DNA from: Actinomycetota bacterium
GTDB lineage: Bacteria > Actinomycetota > Actinomycetes > Nanopelagicales > Nanopelagicaceae
NCBI GenBank assembly: GCA_026392815.1
Contig: JAPLBI010000039.1
Coordinates: 1 to 9,031 of the forward strand
Reading direction: 5' to 3'
DNA: 9,031 nucleotides
Part shown: in pieces, positions 1-5,338 of the stretch
Position numbering within the stretch: position 1 is the first letter of the stretch
Layout of the letters: each line of letters begins with the position of its first letter
Notes under the pieces: model-generated
What the model was told of the DNA's origin: nothing
Databases searched by the model: none
The model's input: the letters and a program-made list of their open reading frames with translations, nothing else
Made by a program: the position numbers and the translations under genes

Positions 1-143
1 ACTAAGAAGTGGCGAATTGTTGGAACGCCTTGAAAAGCTTCCTTAAATTGTCCGGTTGTCCATGGTGAATCGGCGAAGAGAACTCGCTCCATTGAAACTA
101 GAACAGGAAGATCGAGTTGGATCGCAGCGCGGTAGCTAATCAT
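1..143 (-). CDS. rimI: N-alpha-acetyltransferase RimI, N-terminal part (cut by window edge)
   Basis: GNAT-family acetyltransferase; the family acetylates protein N-termini, classically ribosomal protein S18. Only about 47 codons are in the window. The translation begins MISYRAAIQLDLPVLVSMER and continues with a DSPWTTGQFKEAF segment. This is the usual RimI N-terminus: a beta strand, a DLP-type helix start, then a PW(T/S)xxQFxEA helix that helps form the peptide pocket. The acetyl-CoA-binding half lies outside. The ATG (143-141) overlaps the TGA of tsaB in an ATGA joint, which fixes the start and implies translational coupling. The order tsaE-tsaB-rimI is typical of actinobacteria, where tsaD usually follows; that gene would lie beyond position 1. 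The family call is firm; the true substrate is not shown by the sequence. Confidence 0.85.
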   Translation of the reverse strand, partial: MISYRAAIQLDLPVLVSMERVLFADSPWTTGQFKEAFQGVPTIRHFL

Positions 144-673
144 TTGCGCTCCGCTGTTGGCACTGCATCAGGGCGACGTAAGTACATTGGCTCTGAAATA
201 TTTTGTGAAGCACTTAGCGAGACTAACTTCTTTAAATCTGGATACTGATCGATAATGAAATTCTCAACGTCCGCAGGCTTGTTAACTTCAGGGCCAGCAA
301 CTCGCTTTCCATCTTTATAACTAGCCCAATAAATCTCTTTGCGGCGAGCATCGATCGCAACGGTGTATTCGTTTTGATCAACGGCAATTGCATCCAGTGA
401 ACAGACTCCGATTACCGGGATATCGCGGGCCATGGCAAAGCTGCGCGCAAAGGTGATTCCAACTCTTAAACCAGTAAATGGTCCTGGCCCCATACCGACA
501 ACTACTTGGTCTGGCTTTGGGCAAATCGCTAAAGCTTTCACAACTAGTTCGGTTATCGCAAAACCATGCTCAGTTGCACCTTCGTGAAAGCCTTCAAATA
601 AAACTTTATCGCCATCGATAATTCCAACGATAGTGCGTGAGGTTGCGGTATCAATTGCAAGTGAGATCGTCAT
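140..673 (-). CDS. tsaB: tRNA t6A synthesis protein TsaB (short form)
   Basis: TsaB (YeaZ) is the ASKHA-fold scaffold that partners TsaD and TsaE to put threonylcarbamoyl on A37 of ANN-decoding tRNAs in the cytoplasm. Visible hallmarks are the N-terminal SLAIDTAT strand (about residues 4-11), an EGATEHGFAITELV helix, the VVVGMGPGPFTGLRVG core and a C-terminal YLRRPDA motif. At 177 residues it is clearly shorter than the roughly 220-230 usual for the family. The gap falls between the IYWASY strand and the C-terminal motif, so the part between them is compressed rather than the end being lost. I chose the ATG at 673 because it forms an ATGA overlap with the tsaE stop. An in-frame TTG at 691 would add six residues (MGGFPT) absent from the family start. 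The downstream overlap with rimI is also ATGA. Confidence 0.9.
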   Translation of the reverse strand: MTISLAIDTATSRTIVGIIDGDKVLFEGFHEGATEHGFAITELVVKALAICPKPDQVVVGMGPGPFTGLRVGITFARSFAMARDIPVIGVCSLDAIAVDQNEYTVAIDARRKEIYWASYKDGKRVAGPEVNKPADVENFIIDQYPDLKKLVSLSASQNISEPMYLRRPDAVPTAERK

Positions 674-1107
674 AGTTGGAAACCCGCCCAACGTGGGCCA
701 ACTGCGCGAATTGTTACAACTCGGTCCTCAGCGCTGCGATCGATATCTATTTCTAAGCGATCATCGGAAAGGCGAGCAGATTCTTCTCCGCCCCATTCGA
801 TAACGGTAACTGCGCTCTCGCGTGGCGTATCGAGATCAAGATCATCTAAGTAAAGCGCGGCGTTACCGCTTTCAAGTAAGCGATAGGCATCGACATGAAT
901 TAACGAGAGCGCACCCTTATGAATGCGAGAGATAACAAAGGTTGGCGAAGTTACATCAACAAAGCCGAGAGCTGCACCAATTCCTTGAACGAGCACTGTT
1001 TTTCCGGCGCCAAGTGGGCCATTTAGAAGAATTAAATCCCCAGCGCGAAGCTGGGCGCCAAGTTGCTGGCCCAGGCCGAACATCTCTTGCGCCGTAGAAA
1101 TCTTCAC
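670..1107 (-). CDS. tsaE: tRNA t6A synthesis ATPase TsaE
   Basis: Small P-loop ATPase (YjeE family) that binds the TsaB-TsaD complex and drives the t6A catalytic cycle. The 145-residue length is normal. Walker A is GPLGAGKT (residues 30-37). It is followed by the family's TSPTF segment (53-57), the HVDAYRL motif with its catalytic-type Asp (about 73), and VIEWG (102-106) with the conserved Glu-Trp pair that closes on the nucleotide. The start is a GTG at 1107; no Shine-Dalgarno-like sequence precedes it, and the residues before Walker A match the usual family spacing. The gene lies 36 bases after the hairpin that follows the hydrolase, so it probably begins a separate transcription unit, with tsaB and rimI coupled behind it by ATGA overlaps. 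Confidence 0.92.
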   Translation of the reverse strand: MKISTAQEMFGLGQQLGAQLRAGDLILLNGPLGAGKTVLVQGIGAALGFVDVTSPTFVISRIHKGALSLIHVDAYRLLESGNAALYLDDLDLDTPRESAVTVIEWGGEESARLSDDRLEIDIDRSAEDRVVTIRAVGPRWAGFQL

Positions 1108-1123
1108 TCACGAAGGATAGTTG

Positions 1124-1129
1124 GTTATA
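1124..1129 (-). promoter_or_regulatory. Candidate -10 element for tsaE-tsaB-rimI
   Basis: On the minus strand this reads TATAAC, a fair match to the sigma-70/SigA -10 consensus, just downstream of the hairpin at 1144-1177 and 16 bases before the tsaE GTG. No convincing -35 is visible at 16-18 bases upstream. If it is used, the 5' untranslated region would be only about ten bases, which agrees with the absence of a Shine-Dalgarno sequence. The same T/A-rich bases could simply be the tail of the terminator, so this is tentative. Confidence 0.25.
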
Positions 1130-1143
1130 AAAAGTAGAGAATG

Positions 1144-1177
1144 CGAAAGGGCCCCGAGTTTCCTCAGGGCCCTTTCG
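1144..1177 (-). terminator. Hairpin terminator after the hydrolase gene
   Basis: A perfect 11-bp inverted repeat has arms CGAAAGGGCCC (1144-1154) and GGGCCCTTTCG (1167-1177). Inside it, one mismatch (1155/1166) is followed by three more pairs (GAG/CTC) around a four-base loop. It begins 10 bases past the hydrolase stop codon. In the minus-strand transcript the stem is followed, after about ten bases, by a short run CUUUUUAUAA, so the U tract is displaced and weak for a textbook intrinsic terminator. It could instead act mainly as a 3'-end stabilising stem. Its position between an accessory-looking gene and the tsaE group still supports a transcript boundary here. Confidence 0.7.
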
Positions 1178-1187
1178 TACTTCAGAT

Positions 1188-2792
1188 TTATCCGAAGTTG
1201 TACTTCAGATCAGTTGGACGATAATCGAGATCATCGTTTAGGTAAGGAACCTTCTTGGCGATGTATTGAACATACTTGCCAGTTGGGATCTTTCCTGATT
1301 TAGCAGAGACAGCCAACATGCGAACCCAGGCCATTGTCTGGTCCGTGGTGAACGATTGGTGTCCGACGCCAGATGGTGATGGAGCTCCAGCCAGATCAGG
1401 CAAGCCTGCTGCTGTGAACTTTGTGTAGGTCTCTGGTGTCATCGCATAGAGAGCAAGTGTGTTCCAAACTGGCTTCTTACCAGTCTTGCTTGCTTCCCAC
1501 TTTGCAAGTGCTGCTTCGTAAACTGCGCGCTTCTTATCTACATAGCGAGCAGAGTTACCTGAGAACACAAGACGATCTGCTTCATTAGAAAGCAGAATCG
1601 TAGGATGTGTTGAGGCAAATGTTGATTTATCGAGCGCCTTGAACTTGGCGATTGCATCAGCGTTACCTGTAACGCGTGGCACAACAGCTAGAACTCCAAG
1701 CATTGCTGCGATCGCTTCATCACCTGAAAGTCCGAGGTTGTAACGACCAGCATCGCCCTCATCGAGCATTGCTGCCCAATCAGTCTTTGTATTGTCGTAG
1801 AAGCCAGGACCTGTGAGTTCAGAGATTGATTGACCAGCAAGTGTGCCGGTTGCAATTGCTTCTCCCATGTTTTCAAGGATTGCAACTGTTGCGTTGATAC
1901 TGTGTTCAGCAATAACTGCGTTAGTTGAAATTCCATCCATGTGAGCGCTCTTTGTTGGAACTCCAGTTAGAAGACCAGTTAGAAGAAGCGCTGAGCGCTG
2001 TGGAATTGCTGAACCCTTAAGTGGTGCTGGGAATTCAAGTCCAGGTGCACCGAGGTTCTTGCTCCAAGCAGTTAGTAGCGCAACAACTTTAAGAAGTTCA
2101 CCAACTGAGGCCATGTGGCCAGGAACTCCCTTAACGCCCATTGCCGCGCAACCCTTGATGGTTGGGTCAGCAAAGATGCTCAAGAGATAGAAGATGTCGC
2201 ATGCAGATTGAAGTGCATCGGCAGGAGACGGGGTAAGTCCAGCCATGATTCCGACTGAATCTGCATAAGTTGGATACTTCTCAACAAATGGAGTGATGAT
2301 TGCTCCCGCTTGTGATGAACCGTAGACAACCTTCTTCGTAATTCGGGTTGGGTACTTAGCCATCGCAGTGTCAATAACTTCCTTGAGCATTTCGATGCGG
2401 AAGGTGTTGTTCCAACCACGCATACCCTTGACGGTGCCGTCATATGCTGCGATGCCGTAACCGGCGCGCAGCATCTCTTTTGTGACATCAGTTTTAGTAG
2501 TAGCGCTTGCAGGTGTCATTTCTTCGATACCAGTTGGGACCGCTGAAACACCTGGGTAGGTTGGACGGAATCCGTGCTCCCAGAAGAACATTGTTCCACC
2601 GAAGTTTTTTGGCACGATAAACCGGTATGCAGCGCCATTTGCAAGCGTTCCATTACATGTTTCAACGCCTGCTGCAGTTGCACAGACAGGTGCAGCTGCA
2701 GATGCCGAAGGTGTAATCGCAACGCTAAGTGTTAGTGCAAGCGTTGCTGCACCAAGTGTTGCGATTGATTTACGCATTTTTAGTGATTTCAT
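1188..2792 (-). CDS. Secreted alpha/beta-hydrolase-fold enzyme, substrate unknown
   Basis: The 534-residue protein opens with a Sec signal peptide: MRKS, a hydrophobic run ATLALTLSVAI, and probable cleavage in ASASAAAP near residue 32. The mature protein looks like a serine alpha/beta-hydrolase: a strand ending WEHG (71-74, oxyanion-type turn), a nucleophile-elbow motif YGSSQAG with candidate Ser160, an acid in SNEAD (about Asp406) and a His in GVGHQSF (about His478). The order Ser-Asp-His is correct for the fold. The elbow is GxSxA rather than GxSxG. Four cysteines (about 37, 46, 198, 215) could form two extracellular disulfides. A large cap-like insertion would lie between Ser160 and Asp406. 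The ATG at 2792 lies four bases after the livK stop; ATG 2777 (MRKSIA) is an equally plausible start. Esterase, amidase or peptidase activity cannot be told apart. Tight linkage to livK suggests it feeds the importer (inference). Confidence 0.72.
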   Translation of the reverse strand: MKSLKMRKSIATLGAATLALTLSVAITPSASAAAPVCATAAGVETCNGTLANGAAYRFIVPKNFGGTMFFWEHGFRPTYPGVSAVPTGIEEMTPASATTKTDVTKEMLRAGYGIAAYDGTVKGMRGWNNTFRIEMLKEVIDTAMAKYPTRITKKVVYGSSQAGAIITPFVEKYPTYADSVGIMAGLTPSPADALQSACDIFYLLSIFADPTIKGCAAMGVKGVPGHMASVGELLKVVALLTAWSKNLGAPGLEFPAPLKGSAIPQRSALLLTGLLTGVPTKSAHMDGISTNAVIAEHSINATVAILENMGEAIATGTLAGQSISELTGPGFYDNTKTDWAAMLDEGDAGRYNLGLSGDEAIAAMLGVLAVVPRVTGNADAIAKFKALDKSTFASTHPTILLSNEADRLVFSGNSARYVDKKRAVYEAALAKWEASKTGKKPVWNTLALYAMTPETYTKFTAAGLPDLAGAPSPSGVGHQSFTTDQTMAWVRMLAVSAKSGKIPTGKYVQYIAKKVPYLNDDLDYRPTDLKYNFG

Positions 2793-2796
2793 GTGA

Positions 2797-4146
2797 TTAA
2801 CCAACCTTTGGTAGGGCATCGGCTGCAATTGCAGGACGTGTGTACTTTAGTTCAGTTACAGGTCCCTTTGCAGAGTCTGTTGTCCAAACTTTACGAGTTG
2901 CATCAACTGGCTTTAGCACGGTTGTTGCATCGTATTTACCGATCCAGAAACCAGTGAAAGCTTCGTGAGTCTTTGTGCTGTAACCAAGTGGTGACAGCGC
3001 CGCACTTGGAAGCTTTGCAGCATTTGCTTCGACATATTTGATGATTCCTGGACGAGTTAGATCCTTACCAACACCCAATAGTGCAGAAGTAGTTAAGTAT
3101 CCAATATTCATTCCCTGAAGAACGTTGTTATCCCAGCGCTTATCTGGACCCTTGTTGAACTCATCGTTGATCTTCTTATATGCCTTCACGAACTCGTCAT
3201 CGGCTTCACCTGGTGATGGAGCATGTGATGCTGAGATAGTTCCAGCTAGAAGAGCCGCTGAAACTGCAGGTGCAATTCCGCGAGCGCCAAGGATTGTCTG
3301 GAATGTTGTCGCATCCGCACCGACTGAGATAACAATCCACTGTGCTGGCTTGTAGCCAATCTTGTTTGCAGAAGAAACTGCTGCAGCAAACGCTGAAGCA
3401 ACTGCGCCAACAACAACAACATCTACGTTGTTATCTTTGAGCTGCTGCATCTGAGCATCAAGGCCTGAACCCTGAGTACCAGCGATAAATGTTGCTGCAG
3501 TCTTCTTTGCCGTGAATGTCACGCCTGCTGTGGCAAGACCCTCAACAGTGTTACGGCCGAAGTCATCTGTCTGATAAACGATACCGACAGTGTTCTTTGC
3601 GAAGTTTTCCTTGATGTGCTTTCCAAGGATCTTGGCTTCAACGACATAAGTGCCGAGGGCGCCGAAAGTTGTTGGGTACTTCTTTGGATCGGTGTAGAAG
3701 CCGCTGTATCCGCTGTTTACGAATAGATCTGGAATTCCACGACGGTTAATATCTTTGATAACAGAGATATGTGTCTGAGTTCCAACGCTTCCGACCATTG
3801 CAAAGACTTTATCTTTGTTGATCAGCGCAGATGCAGTAGAAACTGTTAGACCTGCCTTGTATGTATCGTCTTTGACGACCAAAGTTATCTTGCGTCCGTA
3901 AACGCCGCCCTTGGAATTTACATAATCAAAGTAGGCGCGCATCGCGTCATCTACTTTGTTATAGCCCGGGCTTGCTGGACCTGTCTGTGGTAGTTGCATA
4001 CCAAGAACAATTTCAGTGGCTGAAACACCAGGAGTGCTTGCTCCTTGCGCTGGAACTGCTGAAAGCGCTAAAGCACCAGCAAGTACAACAGCGGCAGTTG
4101 AAATAAAACTGCGCGGTGATCTAGACAGAGATGCACGATTTCTCAC
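2797..4146 (-). CDS. livK: Liv-type ABC transporter substrate-binding protein
   Basis: Extracytoplasmic receptor of a HAAT-family importer, Peripla_BP_6 fold (two lobes, type I). After the signal sequence it starts VSATEIVLGMQLPQTGPAS, then has AMRAYFDYVNSKGGVYGRKI and VFAMVGSVGTQT, all standard landmarks of the first lobe, and a second-lobe segment VGIVYQTDDFGRNTVEG. Residues 1-13 are basic, 14-31 hydrophobic, and cleavage would fall near VPA or AQG (33-35). There is no lipobox cysteine and no cysteine anywhere in the protein. I placed the start at GTG 4146, eight bases after AGAGAAAGAG; GTG 4155 is possible. A TTG at 4179 is unlikely because it lies in a hairpin arm. The 449-residue length is a little long for the family. 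It lies downstream of livM behind a 184-base structured spacer and immediately before the secreted hydrolase. The ligand is not readable; the gene symbol denotes family only. Confidence 0.88.
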   Translation of the reverse strand: MRNRASLSRSPRSFISTAAVVLAGALALSAVPAQGASTPGVSATEIVLGMQLPQTGPASPGYNKVDDAMRAYFDYVNSKGGVYGRKITLVVKDDTYKAGLTVSTASALINKDKVFAMVGSVGTQTHISVIKDINRRGIPDLFVNSGYSGFYTDPKKYPTTFGALGTYVVEAKILGKHIKENFAKNTVGIVYQTDDFGRNTVEGLATAGVTFTAKKTAATFIAGTQGSGLDAQMQQLKDNNVDVVVVGAVASAFAAAVSSANKIGYKPAQWIVISVGADATTFQTILGARGIAPAVSAALLAGTISASHAPSPGEADDEFVKAYKKINDEFNKGPDKRWDNNVLQGMNIGYLTTSALLGVGKDLTRPGIIKYVEANAAKLPSAALSPLGYSTKTHEAFTGFWIGKYDATTVLKPVDATRKVWTTDSAKGPVTELKYTRPAIAADALPKVG

Positions 4147-4154
4147 TACATTCA

Positions 4155-4164
4155 CTCTTTCTCT
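4155..4164 (-). promoter_or_regulatory. Ribosome binding site of livK
   Basis: The minus-strand AGAGAAAGAG is purine-rich and ends eight bases before the GTG at 4146. It also lies five bases (from its first AGAG) ahead of the alternative GTG at 4155. It follows directly after the last hairpin of the leader, in a stretch I see as unpaired, so folding of that hairpin should leave it accessible. Confidence 0.5.
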
Positions 4165-4175
4165 ATTCAATGAAT

Positions 4176-4205
4176 GCAATGGAGAAAACGAGGTATCCCC
4201 ATTGC
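4176..4205 (-). other. 10-bp hairpin just upstream of the livK ribosome binding site
   Basis: In the livK-sense strand GCAATGGGGA (4205-4196) pairs with TCTCCATTGC (4185-4176) around a ten-base loop. Nine pairs are Watson-Crick and one is G-U. Read as plus-strand RNA, the same position would be an A-C mismatch, so the complete stem exists only in minus-strand RNA. That points to a structure selected in the transcript rather than a DNA operator. It ends 11 bases before the purine-rich livK ribosome binding site. Confidence 0.6.
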
Positions 4206-4208
4206 CAC

Positions 4209-4226
4209 CAACCCTGAACTGGGTTG
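4209..4226 (-). other. Six-bp hairpin in the livK leader
   Basis: CAACCC (4209-4214) and GGGTTG (4221-4226) are perfect complements around a six-base loop. The hairpin sits between the larger stems at 4233-4264 and 4176-4205, leaving only a few unpaired bases on each side, as in a compact multi-stem RNA. Confidence 0.45.
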
Positions 4227-4231
4227 AACGG

Positions 4232-4264
4232 CTTCACTTTAACCGAATGTGAAGGTAAAGTGAA
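4232..4264 (-). repeat. Inverted repeat with two competing pairings
   Basis: TTCACTTTA (4233-4241) and TAAAGTGAA (4256-4264) form a perfect 9-bp inverted repeat. Two further pairs inside it close if one base is bulged. The would-be loop holds GTGAAG (4249-4254), which is also the exact complement of CTTCAC (4232-4237). So the 4232-4241 segment has two mutually exclusive partners. It could be a dyad operator for a dimeric regulator in DNA or an alternating stem in RNA. Confidence 0.55.
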
Positions 4265-4320
4265 TGCGAGGCGACGAAACGCCGAAGGCAGAGGGGTGAT
4301 CTCACGCCCGTGGGCGCCGC

Positions 4321-4329
4321 TTTATAACA
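4321..4329 (-). promoter_or_regulatory. Candidate extended -10 promoter for livK and the hydrolase
   Basis: On the minus strand this reads TGTTATAAA, that is TGn followed by TATAAA, an extended -10 form that can work with a poor -35. It begins two bases past the livM stop codon. No good -35 is seen 16-18 bases upstream inside the livM 3' end. Initiation would fall near 4313-4315 and would give a leader of about 165 bases. A separate promoter would fit the usual need for much more binding protein than permease. Confidence 0.35.
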
Positions 4330-4330
4330 A

Positions 4331-5338
4331 TTATTTATGCTTGTGTTTATGCAGGTGGGTACCCGCGACCCCGGCGGGATTAATCACCACGGTCAAAATC
4401 AATAAGAGGCTAGAGACCAGGGCGGGCATGAAGTTAGAGACTTGCTCGCTTAATTCGAATTGGTGAAGCACCGCATCGATCCAATCAGGTAGGAAGACAA
4501 CGATAACCGTTCCGATAAAGGCTCCGAAGATGCTGCGAATGCCACCAAGAACTGCAGCTGTGAGAAGTAATAGCGAAAGTGAAACTGGGTAAACGCTGGG
4601 ACCGACCAGACCGCGAAGCCCATAAAGGGCGCCAGATAAACCGGCGAAGGTTGCCGATACAACGAATACAAATATTTTTTGACGAGAGAAGTTAACACCA
4701 CTTAGCGCTGCTGCTGTTTCGTTATCTCTAATCGCGCGCCACATACGACCAGTACGTGAGAGCAAAATATTGGAGGCCAAGAACAACGCGATCGCCGCAA
4801 ATGGAAGTGCTACATAGAGCTGCCATTGTTCGTAACTTGGTTCGCCAAATAAATTTGTAAACCAAACTGGTGGATAACCAACATCTACCGGTAGTCCCTC
4901 ATCGCCTTTAAGCACCGACATAAATCGGTTTGCCAGAGTTGGGATCGCAAGAGCGATAACAAGAGTTGTGCCTGCAAGATATGGCCCAGTTAAGCGCGCT
5001 GCTGCAATTCCCAAGAGCAGACCGGCAAGTGCTGATCCAACTATCGCCAAAGGAATTGCTACCCATAGCGAGTAGTTCTGATTGATCATCAATAGCGCCA
5101 TGCAATATCCGCCCACCGCCATTAACGCGCCTTGACCAAGTGAGAGTTGGCCAGAGATGCCAGTTAACAAAGTTACGGAAAGGACTCCGATAAAGAGGAT
5201 TAGAACAACTGCCAACTGGGCTTGGTTGTAGGCATCGAAAGTAGATGCCGCGAAGAGAATTGCTGCGACAAAGAAAATTGTCCGGCGCAGACTTTTGCGA
5301 GCGATCGAGTGGTTCTTGGCTTTAGACACGGCGCGCAT
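4331..5338 (-). CDS. livM: Liv-type ABC transporter permease LivM
   Basis: Second membrane subunit of the importer. The 335-residue protein has a basic cytoplasmic N-terminus (residues 1-19) and multiple hydrophobic spans (about 20-32, 40-58, 66-86, 92-114, 119-136, 177-193, 221-241, 253-286, 303-320). Family landmarks are TGISGQLSLGQGALMAVGGY (59-78), the GPYLAGTTLVIALAIPTLAN span, the EAA-like coupling segment RAIRDNETAAALSGV (201-215) and NPAGVAG near the C-terminus. I chose ATG 5338 because GGGAG lies six bases ahead; a GTG at 5359 would sit too far into livH and upstream of that site. It overlaps livH by 17 bases. The C-terminus ends in an odd HLHKHKHK tail. It should pair with LivH and contact LivF/LivG through the coupling helix. 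Confidence 0.9.
   Translation of the reverse strand: MRAVSKAKNHSIARKSLRRTIFFVAAILFAASTFDAYNQAQLAVVLILFIGVLSVTLLTGISGQLSLGQGALMAVGGYCMALLMINQNYSLWVAIPLAIVGSALAGLLLGIAAARLTGPYLAGTTLVIALAIPTLANRFMSVLKGDEGLPVDVGYPPVWFTNLFGEPSYEQWQLYVALPFAAIALFLASNILLSRTGRMWRAIRDNETAAALSGVNFSRQKIFVFVVSATFAGLSGALYGLRGLVGPSVYPVSLSLLLLTAAVLGGIRSIFGAFIGTVIVVFLPDWIDAVLHQFELSEQVSNFMPALVSSLLLILTVVINPAGVAGTHLHKHKHK

Larger units (their letters stand above)
4176..4316 (-). promoter_or_regulatory. Structured 5' leader of livK (candidate cis-regulatory RNA)
   Basis: The spacer between livM and livK contains no credible gene but a chain of inverted repeats. In transcript order these are CGCC/GGCG (4316-4305), GGCG/CGCC (4283-4270), an 11-bp stem with one bulge (4264-4233), CAACCC/GGGTTG with a six-base loop (4226-4209) and a 10-bp stem (4205-4176). 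The first part is visibly richer in G and C than the neighbouring genes. Its 5' boundary is an extended -10-like sequence over the livM stop, and its 3' boundary is the livK ribosome binding site. It may be a ligand-sensing leader, a translation or attenuation control, or a processing and stability element that raises livK expression above that of the permeases. I compared it by eye with the conserved cores I remember of guanidine, glycine, TPP and cobalamin riboswitches and saw no match. Confidence 0.45.

Noticed and set aside
674..691. In-frame TTG start for tsaB adding MGGFPT
   Set aside because: The ATG at 673 forms the ATGA joint with tsaE and matches the family N-terminus.
1688..2722. 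Same-strand open frames of 68-102 codons inside the hydrolase gene
   Set aside because: They are alternate-frame shadows with Gln/Leu/Ser-rich low-information products; the hydrolase frame is continuous with a signal peptide and catalytic motifs.
4147..4179. A longer livK reading starting at TTG 4179
   Set aside because: The TTG lies in the arm of the 10-bp hairpin, has no ribosome binding site, and would put the purine-rich AGAGAAAGAG inside the gene; GTG 4146 or 4155 fits better.
4176..4316. Known riboswitch such as guanidine, glycine, TPP or cobalamin class
   Set aside because: I could not find the conserved cores of these classes by eye on either strand; a covariance-model search would be needed to be certain.
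4305..4316. Intrinsic terminator for livM from the CGCC/GGCG hairpin
   Set aside because: The stem is only four pairs and no U run follows it in the minus-strand transcript.
4016..4466. Plus-strand open frames of about 80 codons across the livK start and the livM-livK spacer
   Set aside because: They overlap the livK signal peptide or livM end, lack family features and convincing initiation signals, and cut across the inverted repeats.
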